Part shown: positions 54,413 through 62,846 of the stretch, piece after piece
Numbering within the stretch: the first letter of the stretch is position 1
How the letters are laid out: every line of letters begins with the position of its first letter
NCBI RefSeq assembly: GCF_002302635.1
Contig: NZ_CP022387.1
Location: forward strand, 1,054,001 to 1,118,000
From: Capnocytophaga stomatis
GTDB lineage: Bacteria; Bacteroidota; Bacteroidia; Flavobacteriales; Flavobacteriaceae
Direction: 5' to 3'
DNA length: 64,000 bases
Program-made: the position numbers and the translations under genes
The notes under the pieces: generated by a model
Seen by the model: only the letters and a program-made list of their open reading frames with translations
Database searches by the model: none
Told to the model about the DNA's origin: nothing

Positions 54413-55567
54413 ATGATTAAGCTATTCCGTACATCAACAATAGCAGCTTCTTTAGATACTTTACTAAAGGGGCAGCTTCGTTTTCTAAATCAGTATTTTG
54501 AGGTTACTGCCATATCAGGATACGATGAACGGCTCGAAAAAGTGCAACAACGAGAGGGAGTGAAGACACATCCTATTGAAATGCAGAGAAGCATCTCTCC
54601 TATTAGAGATTTTGTCTCTTTGGTAAAGTTGTATTTATATTTCAAAAAAGAAAAACCTGAAATTGTGCATTCTATAACTCCAAAAGCTGGACTGCTTACA
54701 ATGTTAGCAGGAAAGTTAGCTGGTGTACCTATTAGAATACACACTTTTACAGGTCTAATTTTTCCTTCAAAAACTGGAATGATGCAAAAATTGCTAATTT
54801 CAATGGACAGGCTCTTGTGTTGGTCAGCCACCCACGTTTATCCTGAAGGAAATGGCGTAAAAAACGATCTGATAAATTATAAAATAACTTCCAAACCATT
54901 GAAAGTAATAGCAAATGGCAATGTCAATGGAATTGACTTAGTTTTTTTTTCCAAAGACCAAGTTTCACAAGAGGATAAGGAGAAACTAAGGCAAAAATTA
55001 AATATAGCCCATAATGATTTCATCTTTATATTTGTTGGGAGATTAGTAGGAGATAAAGGAATTAACGAACTTGTAAAAGCTTTCAAAAATCTTAAAGTAA
55101 GTAATTTAAAACTTTTGTTGGTAGGACCAATGGAGGAAAAACTAGACCCTTTAAAGCCTGAGAGCATTATAGAAATAGAGAAAAATAAAGACATCATTTA
55201 CGTTGGCTTCCAAAAGGATGTTCGTCCTTTTTTTGCTATTTCAGATGCATTGGTGTTTCCAAGTTATCGAGAGGGATTTCCAAATGTAGTGATACAAGCT
55301 GGTGCTATGGAGTTACCAAGTATAGTTTCAAATATTAATGGTTGTAACGAAATAATCATTGAAGGAGAAAACGGCATTATTATTCCCGCAAAAGACACAG
55401 AGGAGTTAGAGAAAAAAATGAAACTTCTCTTCACAGATAAGGATTTCTATAATAAATTAAAACAAAATAGTCGAAGAATGATTACAGAACGTTATGAGCA
55501 ATCAGTAGTTTGGAAAGCTATTTTGGAAGAATATAAAAAATTGACAGTCCTTCATAATATGGAATAA
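54413..55567 (+). CDS. Glycosyltransferase, family 4 (CapM/WbaZ-like)
   Basis: A 384-residue GT-B transferase. The N-terminal domain contains HSITPKAGLLTMLAGKLAGV (about 83-102) and HTFTGLIFPSK, typical of the group that includes CapM and WbaV-like enzymes. The donor domain shows FVGRLVGDKGINELVKAF near 206-223 and the E-x7-E equivalent EGFPNVVIQAGAMELPSI (second Glu replaced by Gln/Ala context). It may transfer the second sugar onto the lipid-linked primer made by the PglC-like enzyme at 59.7 kb; that order is inferred. Confidence 0.87.
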   Translation: MIKLFRTSTIAASLDTLLKGQLRFLNQYFEVTAISGYDERLEKVQQREGVKTHPIEMQRSISPIRDFVSLVKLYLYFKKEKPEIVHSITPKAGLLTMLAGKLAGVPIRIHTFTGLIFPSKTGMMQKLLISMDRLLCWSATHVYPEGNGVKNDLINYKITSKPLKVIANGNVNGIDLVFFSKDQVSQEDKEKLRQKLNIAHNDFIFIFVGRLVGDKGINELVKAFKNLKVSNLKLLLVGPMEEKLDPLKPESIIEIEKNKDIIYVGFQKDVRPFFAISDALVFPSYREGFPNVVIQAGAMELPSIVSNINGCNEIIIEGENGIIIPAKDTEELEKKMKLLFTDKDFYNKLKQNSRRMITERYEQSVVWKAILEEYKKLTVLHNME

Positions 55568-55602
55568 ATTTTATTGTTATTTACCCACATATAAAACTAC
55601 TT

Positions 55603-56598
55603 ATGCAACTTTCTATTATAATACCTATATATAATACTGAAAAATATCTCGAAGGATGCGTAAAAAGCCTTTTTGATCAACAACTCCCTCACGACAGTTT
55701 TGAGATAATTCTTGTTAACGATGGCTCAACCGACAATAGCTTATCAATTTGTAATCAACTAGCAAAAAAACATCAAAACATTAGAGTTTTCAATCAGCAA
55801 AATCAAGGTCAAAGCGTTGCCCGAAATGTCGGATTGGGGTATGCGGTTGGGAAATATGTATATTTTATTGACTCTGATGACTTTTTAAACTCAGGGTATT
55901 TAAATCACCTTCTAAATATTCTTGAAGAGGAAGGGCTTGATTTTTTGGGATTTCAACTTTATAGCACTTCACAATCATATAATCCTACAAGCAAAATAGA
56001 ACCTCTAAAGAAAGAGGTTGAAGGAAATGGTTTGTACATTATTGGTAAACATAGTTATTATAATGGTTCCTGCTGGTTTATCTTTGAACGTGCCATTGCT
56101 AACAATCTTTTTTTCGAAGACGGACGCCTTTGTGAAGATGTCATTTTCACAACTCAATTACTTTTGAGAGTAAAAAAAGGAAGAATTTATGATAACCCTA
56201 TTTATGGCTATTTTACAAATAATGAATCAACAATTAAGACCAAAAATCCAGAGCGATCAAAAAAGATAAATGATGATATGTTTTATGTTGCTCAACGATT
56301 TAGCGAAATCATAGAACAAACTAACTTCAACGGGAATATGAAAGCCTTTTCTCGGCTAAAATCAAGGCAGGAATCGTACACGTACTTTGCTATTGTCCGT
56401 TTTCTTAGAAGTAAAAGGAAATTTTCTGAACTGGAAAAATTTTTGTCAGATTTAGAAGAATGCAAATATCCGGCATATCCGATTACCAACTTCAAAGGAT
56501 ATAACAGAAGAGATAAATTGTTAATCAAATGTTTCAACAATAAATTCTTCTTGCAAACTTTCATAAAGTTCAATAGGCTTTTAAACATTTTTAAATAG
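55603..56598 (+). CDS. Glycosyltransferase, family 2
   Basis: A 331-residue GT-A transferase with a textbook start (SIIIPIYNTEKYLEGCVKSL), VNDGSTDNS near 38-46 and the metal-binding YFIDSDDF near 90-97. The C-terminal 120 residues are basic and helical. It follows the GT4 gene by 35 bp and precedes the first ATP-grasp gene by 33 bp. Donor sugar unknown. Confidence 0.9.
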   Translation: MQLSIIIPIYNTEKYLEGCVKSLFDQQLPHDSFEIILVNDGSTDNSLSICNQLAKKHQNIRVFNQQNQGQSVARNVGLGYAVGKYVYFIDSDDFLNSGYLNHLLNILEEEGLDFLGFQLYSTSQSYNPTSKIEPLKKEVEGNGLYIIGKHSYYNGSCWFIFERAIANNLFFEDGRLCEDVIFTTQLLLRVKKGRIYDNPIYGYFTNNESTIKTKNPERSKKINDDMFYVAQRFSEIIEQTNFNGNMKAFSRLKSRQESYTYFAIVRFLRSKRKFSELEKFLSDLEECKYPAYPITNFKGYNRRDKLLIKCFNNKFFLQTFIKFNRLLNIFK

Positions 56599-56631
56599 TA
56601 CAAAAACACATCTATTAATTCAAAGTTTACA

Positions 56632-57597
56632 ATGCACATACTCATAACTTCCGCTGGACAGCGGGTTTCTTTGGTTAAATTTTTTCAAAAAGAGATAAAG
56701 CATCTAAACCCTGAAAATAAAGTTTATACGGTAGATTTAAACCCAAGCTTAGCTCCTGCTTGCATAATTTCAGACGGTTACAAAAAAGTTTGTAGCGTAA
56801 CCGCTCCCAATTATATTGAAAATCTGTTAAATATTTGCCAATTATGGAATATAAAATTGATAATCCCAACAATTGACACTGAGCTTTTAACCCTTGCCAA
56901 GCACAAACAACTGTTCTTAGACAATGGTATAACACCCATAATTTCATCATTGGATTTCATAGAAAAATGCAGAGATAAAAGAAAAATCAATCAATTTTTT
57001 ATCAGCAACAACATTGAAATTCCAAGAACTATTGATAAAGAAAACCCTAAATTTCCTTTGTTTATAAAACCTTATGATGGTTCAGCAAGTAAAGGATCTA
57101 TATTGATAAACGATGCGTCGGAACTTAAAAAATATCATTTAAATAACCCCAAATTGATGTTCTTGGAGTACATTGATAAATCTCAATATGAAGAATTTAC
57201 TGTTGATACATATTATGACAAACACAACACGTTAAAGTGTTTAGTTCCTCGTAAAAGAATTTTTGTACGTGCTGGAGAAGTAAATAAGGGGGTTACAAGA
57301 AAAAATGAACTTGTAGATTTTATCAAAACTCGCCTAAACAAAATAGAAGGAGCTGTGGGTTGCCTCACGATGCAATTCTTCTTCAATCCTGATACTAAAC
57401 GAGTTGTCGGAATCGAAATTAACCCACGATTCGGGGGAGGTTACCCGCTCAGTTACTTGGCTGGTGCCAATTTTCCCAAATTCATTATTGATGAATATAT
57501 TCTAAATAAAGAAATTCAACCTTTCGATAATTGGGAAGATAATTTATTGATGCTTCGTTATGATAATGAGGTTTTAGTGCACGACTATGAGGAATAA
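56632..57597 (+). CDS. ATP-grasp ligase (carbamoyl-phosphate-synthase-like), copy 1
   Basis: A 321-residue ATP-grasp protein. The N-terminus (MHILITSAGQRVSLVKFF) is a Rossmann-like pre-ATP-grasp domain; the ATP site includes FPLFIKPYDGSASKGS near 141-156, and the metal-binding loop is EINPRFGGGYPLSYLAG near 263-279. Such enzymes join a carboxylate to an amine or thiol via an acylphosphate. In polysaccharide clusters they are candidates for attaching amino acids to sugars. The next gene, a HAD phosphatase, overlaps it by 11 bp. A paralogue lies at 60311. Confidence 0.88.
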   Translation: MHILITSAGQRVSLVKFFQKEIKHLNPENKVYTVDLNPSLAPACIISDGYKKVCSVTAPNYIENLLNICQLWNIKLIIPTIDTELLTLAKHKQLFLDNGITPIISSLDFIEKCRDKRKINQFFISNNIEIPRTIDKENPKFPLFIKPYDGSASKGSILINDASELKKYHLNNPKLMFLEYIDKSQYEEFTVDTYYDKHNTLKCLVPRKRIFVRAGEVNKGVTRKNELVDFIKTRLNKIEGAVGCLTMQFFFNPDTKRVVGIEINPRFGGGYPLSYLAGANFPKFIIDEYILNKEIQPFDNWEDNLLMLRYDNEVLVHDYEE

Positions 57598-58234
57598 ATA
57601 CATCATTTTTGATTTAGACGACACACTGATTTACGAAATAGATTTTTTAAAATCAGCATATAAAGAGATTGCCCGTTTTGCTTGTAATTCTGAAGATTGC
57701 GAATCCCTTTACGATAAAATACTTGACATTTATCATCAAGGAGAAGATGCCTTTTCATTTCTGGTGAATAAATTTCCGCATCTTACCAAGGAAAAGTTGT
57801 TGGAAATGTATAGAAATCATTTTCCAAATTTAAAATTAAACGATGGTGCCGAAATCATCTTTAATTTCTGTAAATCAAAAAATTACAAGATAGGACTCAT
57901 AACTGATGGTCGTTCTGTAACTCAGCGAAATAAGCTAAAATCATTGGATATTGAGAATATTTTCGACAAAATTATCATTTCAGAGGAATTTGGGTCTTCC
58001 AAGCCTGATGAAAGAAATTTTACCATTTTTCAGGAAGAAGGAATCGACGAGTATTTTTATATCGCGGACAATCCCAAAAAAGATTTTATAATTCCAAATA
58101 AATTAAATTGGACATCCATATGCTTACTTGACAAAGGCTGGAATATACATCCACAAAATTTCAATCTCGAAAAAGATCTTCTTCCAAGACACAAAGTTGA
58201 TGATTTGACAAACATAATTGACATAATAATGTGA
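57587..58234 (+). CDS. HAD-family hydrolase
   Basis: A 215-residue haloacid-dehalogenase-fold phosphatase. Motif I is IIFDLDDTLIYE (nucleophile D9, acid/base D11), motif II is the GLITDG stretch near 103-108, motif III/IV are SKPDERNF and YIADNPKKD. Helical cap of the C1 type. It overlaps the ATP-grasp gene by 11 bp, so the two are likely to act in one pathway, for example dephosphorylating a phosphorylated intermediate. The substrate is not predictable. Confidence 0.9.
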   Translation: MRNKYIIFDLDDTLIYEIDFLKSAYKEIARFACNSEDCESLYDKILDIYHQGEDAFSFLVNKFPHLTKEKLLEMYRNHFPNLKLNDGAEIIFNFCKSKNYKIGLITDGRSVTQRNKLKSLDIENIFDKIIISEEFGSSKPDERNFTIFQEEGIDEYFYIADNPKKDFIIPNKLNWTSICLLDKGWNIHPQNFNLEKDLLPRHKVDDLTNIIDIIM

Positions 58235-58365
58235 AAAATATCATAAAATCGATGTTAATACCCCCCAATATTAAATAATTTTATATCTTTGCGAGAAACC
58301 TAAACAGAAGAAATTCACCAACTAAAACGACTTTTTAAGAGGAACTCTGCACATACTTAACTACT

Positions 58366-59658
58366 ATGAAAAACATTCGATATTGCCTCTATTGGGGGAT
58401 AGATTATCTGACAGGAGGAAGCAAAAGAAAACACTATAGCGAGATTGCAAAAATTTATAATCAGGAAGGAGATTACGAAGCAATCAAAACCAAAAGGCTG
58501 AATGAGATTTTAAATTATGCTTGCAAAAAAACATCTTTTTATAAAAGTTTTGACCCTAGTAATCTCAAAAGTTTTCCAATAATAAGCAAAAAAGATGTTA
58601 ACGAAAATTATGATAGTTTTTTCTCCGAGGATTATGTTGACAAAAAGGATTCTCTTCGGGTGATGACAACCAGTGGTTCCACGGGAATTACTTTTAGAAT
58701 ATATCAAAATCCCGAAAAGGTTTTGAGGAACAAAATGGACATATTGTTCTTCTACCATATTGCTAATTACGATATAGGAGACAGAATGTACTCCTTGCGA
58801 ATATGGACGAATATCAATCGTAAAAATTGGTTTTCGTCATTCAAGGAAAATTTCAGAATGTACGACACTTCCAGCCTAAGCAAAGAAGGCATCCTTTCTC
58901 TTGAAAAAATAATGAAGCAAGACAAAGATATTAAAGTGTTATCTGGTTATGCTTCTTCTTTTGCGGAGCTGGTAAATAATATGGACGAAAAAAGCCGTTC
59001 AGAAGCTAATAAATGGAAAGTAAAATCCATAATATCAATGGCTGAAGAATTGCTTTTACACACAAAAAGGGAGTTGATTGATATTTTCAAATGTCCTGTA
59101 GTCTCTCGCTACTCTAACCAAGAAATGGGGATGTTCGCTCAACAACCTGCTACTGGGGAAGATTATTTCTTAACCAATGAAGCGAGTTATAATTTTGAAT
59201 TTCTGAAATTAGACAGTGATGAAGAAGCACAGGAAGATGAACTTGCCCGCATTGTAATCACGGATTTATTCAACAAAGCCGTCCCTTTGATTCGCTACGA
59301 AACCGGAGATTTGTGTACTTTCGGGGTAAAAAACAACAGAAAATACATCAAAACAATACAAGGAAGAGCCAATGACCTCTTAAAAAACAACAACGGAGGA
59401 TTATTACCGCCTTATGTCATAATATATGTTCTATGGCATTTTAAAAATATCACTCAATTTCAACTAATACAAGAAAACTTGCATCTGGTACATCTGAGAT
59501 TGGTGCATAAATTTGAAAACAAATATGAAACTTTCAAAAAAATTGAAAATATGCTACTTGATGTTTTTGGAAATCAAACAACTATAAAAATAGAAGAAGT
59601 AGATGAAATTCCTGTAGAAAAAACAGGAAAAAGAAAGTTCATAATTTCAAAAGTTTGA
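58366..59658 (+). CDS. CapK-like adenylate-forming enzyme (phenylacetate-CoA-ligase family)
   Basis: A 430-residue member of the PaaK/CapK branch of the ANL superfamily. The AMP-binding P-loop is MTTSGSTGITFRIYQNP (near 102-118); SRYSNQEMGMFAQQ (near 241-254) and the YETGDLCTF aspartate motif (about 308-316) follow, and the C-terminal lysine region is IPVEKTGKRKFI. These enzymes activate a carboxylate as an acyl-adenylate. In capsule clusters CapK homologues are common but poorly characterised. It starts 131 bp after the HAD gene, with a -7-like TATCTTTG at 58284-58291, so it may head its own transcript. Confidence 0.87.
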   Translation: MKNIRYCLYWGIDYLTGGSKRKHYSEIAKIYNQEGDYEAIKTKRLNEILNYACKKTSFYKSFDPSNLKSFPIISKKDVNENYDSFFSEDYVDKKDSLRVMTTSGSTGITFRIYQNPEKVLRNKMDILFFYHIANYDIGDRMYSLRIWTNINRKNWFSSFKENFRMYDTSSLSKEGILSLEKIMKQDKDIKVLSGYASSFAELVNNMDEKSRSEANKWKVKSIISMAEELLLHTKRELIDIFKCPVVSRYSNQEMGMFAQQPATGEDYFLTNEASYNFEFLKLDSDEEAQEDELARIVITDLFNKAVPLIRYETGDLCTFGVKNNRKYIKTIQGRANDLLKNNNGGLLPPYVIIYVLWHFKNITQFQLIQENLHLVHLRLVHKFENKYETFKKIENMLLDVFGNQTTIKIEEVDEIPVEKTGKRKFIISKV

Positions 59659-59675
59659 CAAAATAAAATTGCATT

Positions 59676-60299
59676 ATGTACAAAAATTATATAAAACGTT
59701 TAATTGATTTTCTTGCGGCATTATTTGGGCTGATTATTTTATCTCCAATATTTATAATAGTTATGGTTGGCTTATTCTTTGCCAATCAAGGTAAACCTTT
59801 CTTCTTCCAAAAGAGACCAGGTTTAAACAATCGAATATTTGAGATTGTCAAATTCAAAACAATGAATGACAGAAAAGACCAAAACGGAAAATTACTTCCT
59901 GATGCCGACAGACTTACAAAAATAGGTGCTTTTGTAAGAAAAACATCTTTAGATGAAATACCTCAGTTGATTAACGTTTTAAAAGGAGATATGTCTCTGA
60001 TTGGTCCAAGACCCCTATTAGTAAAATATTTACCTTATTATACAGAAAGAGAAAGATTAAGACACACTGTAAGACCTGGTATTACGGGACTTGCACAAGT
60101 GAACGGGAGAAACAATGTTAGTTGGGATGACAAGTTGGAAATGGATGTGAAATATGTTGAAGAAATTTCTTTCGTCAATGACTTGAAAATACTACTAAAA
60201 ACAATAGAAAATGTTGTTTCTCAAAAAGATATAATCGTAGCCAGTTGCGAAAGTAATGATTTGGATATTTTGAGGAACAGCCAAAATAACAACACTTAA
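59676..60299 (+). CDS. Initiating phosphoglycosyltransferase (PglC-like bacterial sugar transferase)
   Basis: A 207-residue monotopic phosphoglycosyltransferase. One N-terminal hydrophobic helix (about 10-33) is followed by FFFQKRPGLNNRIFEIVKFK, the catalytic SLDEIPQLINVLKGDMSLIG (Asp-Glu dyad) and GPRPLLVKYLPYY. It lacks the extra membrane domain of WcaJ/WbaP, so it is the minimal PglC form, which transfers a phospho-sugar to undecaprenyl phosphate and starts repeat-unit assembly. It lies 17 bp after capK and 11 bp before the second ATP-grasp gene. Confidence 0.93.
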   Translation: MYKNYIKRLIDFLAALFGLIILSPIFIIVMVGLFFANQGKPFFFQKRPGLNNRIFEIVKFKTMNDRKDQNGKLLPDADRLTKIGAFVRKTSLDEIPQLINVLKGDMSLIGPRPLLVKYLPYYTERERLRHTVRPGITGLAQVNGRNNVSWDDKLEMDVKYVEEISFVNDLKILLKTIENVVSQKDIIVASCESNDLDILRNSQNNNT

Positions 60300-60310
60300 A
60301 ACGCAATGAT

Positions 60311-61324
60311 ATGAATATTCTTTTCACTTGTGCAGGACGAAGAAACTACCTCATTAACTACTTCAAAGAGGCTCTACAAGGTATGGGAAAAGTATTTGCT
60401 ACCGACAAGCAACTGAACGCTCCCGCATTGGTTGATGCTGATGTGGCGATTCAGGTTCCAGGCATATATGATAAAAATTACATCCCAACAATAATCAATA
60501 TTGTAAAAAAGCACAGCATTAAAGCCATCATCTCCTTAAACGACTTGGAGCTACCTATTCTCTCCGTAAAAAAACAAGAGATAGAGAAATTTGGAGCGAA
60601 AGTACTTGTATCTAATGAAAATGTAATTGGGATTTCCTTTGACAAATGGGAAACAGTAAAATTTCTAAATAGTATCGGACTAAAATCTCCAAAAACTTTT
60701 GTATCTTTAATCGAAGCAAAGAAAGCTATTCAGACTGGAGAACTAAAGTTCCCTTTGGTATTAAAGCCTCGTTGGGGAAGTGCCTCAGTTAGTATTGACT
60801 TTATTGAATCTGTTGAAGAATTAGATTTGGTTTACAGGCTGCAAATGATTCGTATGAAACGAAGTATTCTTGCAGAAGTAATTAGCGAAAAATGTCTTAG
60901 CAGTGCAATTATTATTCAAGAAAAAATATTAGGAACAGAGTATGGAATGGATATCTTGAACGATTTTCAAGGAAACTACGTAGACACATTCGTTCGTGAA
61001 AAATTGTCTATGAGAGCTGGCGAAACAGATAAAGCCATTTCTGTAATAGATGAAAAATTTAATCGTATTGGGAAAATCATAGGAGAAAATCTCAAGCACA
61101 TAGGGAATTTAGATTGTGATGTTTTTGAAAGCAATGGAGAATTATATATTTTGGAACTGAACCCACGCTTCGGGGGAGGTTATCCTTTCTCACACGAAGC
61201 AGGGATTAATACAGCTGCTATTTATATCGAATGGCTAAAAGGAAAGAATGACATTTCGCAATTTTGCAATTATAAAGAAGGTATAATGTTTTCTAAATGC
61301 GACAGACTGTTAAAAATTAATTAA
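60311..61324 (+). CDS. ATP-grasp ligase (carbamoyl-phosphate-synthase-like), copy 2
   Basis: A 337-residue ATP-grasp protein with the same architecture as the one at 56632: MNILFTCAGRRNYLINYF at the start, FPLVLKPRWGSASVSIDFIE for the ATP lysine region and ELNPRFGGGYPFSHEAG for the metal-binding loop. The shared loop identifies the two as one subfamily, though overall identity looks modest. It sits between the PglC-like transferase and the PglE-like aminotransferase, where characterised bacillosamine clusters carry the acetyltransferase PglD. It may therefore modify the 4-amino group; this is inference. Confidence 0.87.
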   Translation: MNILFTCAGRRNYLINYFKEALQGMGKVFATDKQLNAPALVDADVAIQVPGIYDKNYIPTIINIVKKHSIKAIISLNDLELPILSVKKQEIEKFGAKVLVSNENVIGISFDKWETVKFLNSIGLKSPKTFVSLIEAKKAIQTGELKFPLVLKPRWGSASVSIDFIESVEELDLVYRLQMIRMKRSILAEVISEKCLSSAIIIQEKILGTEYGMDILNDFQGNYVDTFVREKLSMRAGETDKAISVIDEKFNRIGKIIGENLKHIGNLDCDVFESNGELYILELNPRFGGGYPFSHEAGINTAAIYIEWLKGKNDISQFCNYKEGIMFSKCDRLLKIN

Positions 61325-61636
61325 ATACAGTGACGACATACAGGCAAAGTAACAAAAGCGCTATTTATAGATTTTTGTCATTTTTCTTTAGAAACAATGA
61401 GAATTATAAGTATAAAAAACAAGTACTTTTTAATATAATCTAAATTTGTGGGTTGTTACAAAATATCAAATAAAACTGTGAACACAAAAAACCCCTTGAG
61501 GTTACACAAAGAAATGTTAAATATATAAAAGAATACAGTTTTATATTTACCTTTGCACCCCGAAAATCAGTCTTTCATCAAGATATTAATTTAAAATATT
61601 TATTTTTGAGTATTTCAAACCATTAAATAAGAAAAA
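61325..61636. other. Spacer before the aminotransferase gene
   Basis: About 310 bp without a gene. Two -7-like boxes are present, TAAATTTG (61441-61448) and TACCTTTG (61548-61555), neither with a clear -33 partner. They suggest a separate promoter for the aminotransferase-dehydratase pair. Confidence 0.45.
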
Positions 61637-62761
61637 ATGAATTCAAAAGTATGGTTATCTTCCCCTCATATGGGAGGAGGTGAGCTTAAGTATATCCACG
61701 AAGCATTCGATCAAAATTGGGTTGCCCCGCTTGGTCCTAACGTGAATGGATTTGAAGAGGATTTGGAAAAATATTTAGGACAAAATGTAAAAGTAGCTGC
61801 ATTATCTGCCGGAACTGCTGCTTTGCATTTGGCTTTGGTTGCTCTCGGCGTAAAATCGGGAGATGAAGTTATTTGCCAGAGCTTTACATTTTCAGCCTCA
61901 GCAAATCCCATTGTTTATCAAGGAGCTACACCAATTTTCGTTGACAGTGAACCACAAACTTGGAATATCTGTCCACAGGCATTGGAAGACGCAATAAAAG
62001 ACCGCATATCAAAAGGAAAAAAGCCAAAAGCCATCATTGTTGTGCATCTTTACGGAATGCCTGCAAAAATGGACGAAATACTTCAAATAGCAAACCGCTA
62101 CGAAATACCCGTAGTTGAAGATGCTGCCGAGGCTTTAGGAAGTACATTCAAAGGGCAAAAATGTGGCACTTTCGGAGAGATGTCGATACTTAGTTTTAAT
62201 GGCAATAAAATCATAACTACCTCAGGAGGAGGAGCTTTAGTTTGTAAAAAAGCTGAGCAGAAAGAAAAAGTTGTGTTCCTTTCAACTCAAGCGAGGGACA
62301 ACGCACCTCATTATCAACACTCTCACATTGGATACAATTACCGAATGAGTAACATAACAGCGGGAATTGGTCGTGGGCAAATGGAAGTGCTTGATGAAAG
62401 AATCACTCAAAGACGTCAAAATCACTTCTTTTATCAAGAATTATTCAAAAATTTTGACGGAATAACTCTGTTTACGGAACCGAATTCTGACTTCTTCTCA
62501 AATCATTGGCTTTCTGCTATCACGATTGACAGCAAAAAAACAGGTTTTGACAGAGAAGACTTGCGATTAAAGTTCCTCGAAGATAATATCGAAACTCGCC
62601 CTCTTTGGAAACCTATGCACTTGCAACCTGTGTTTGCTAATGCTCCTTATTATGGAGGAAATGTTTCTGAAACTTTATTTGATAAAGGGCTTTGTCTTCC
62701 TTCTGGTTCTAATATGACAGATGAAGATAGAGAGCGAATCGTAAAAATTTTCTCTAAATAA
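61637..62761 (+). CDS. DegT/DnrJ/EryC1/StrS aminotransferase (PglE-like)
   Basis: A 374-residue sugar aminotransferase of the PglE/PseC type, PLP-dependent, converting a UDP-4-keto-6-deoxy-HexNAc to the 4-amino sugar. It starts SKVWLSSPHMGGGELKYI, with ALSAGTAALHLALVALG near 56-71, EDAAEALGS at 161-169 and the Schiff-base lysine K191 in SFNGNKIITTSGGG. The SSPHMGGGE start is typical of PglE-like proteins. It pairs with the dehydratase gene starting 85 bp downstream. Confidence 0.94.
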   Translation: MNSKVWLSSPHMGGGELKYIHEAFDQNWVAPLGPNVNGFEEDLEKYLGQNVKVAALSAGTAALHLALVALGVKSGDEVICQSFTFSASANPIVYQGATPIFVDSEPQTWNICPQALEDAIKDRISKGKKPKAIIVVHLYGMPAKMDEILQIANRYEIPVVEDAAEALGSTFKGQKCGTFGEMSILSFNGNKIITTSGGGALVCKKAEQKEKVVFLSTQARDNAPHYQHSHIGYNYRMSNITAGIGRGQMEVLDERITQRRQNHFFYQELFKNFDGITLFTEPNSDFFSNHWLSAITIDSKKTGFDREDLRLKFLEDNIETRPLWKPMHLQPVFANAPYYGGNVSETLFDKGLCLPSGSNMTDEDRERIVKIFSK

Positions 62762-62846
62762 TTACAAAAACATAAATATTTACTACTTAACTTAATTGTC
62801 GAACTTTCACACAAGTATTTCTTGTGTAGCAAAATAACGATTGATA

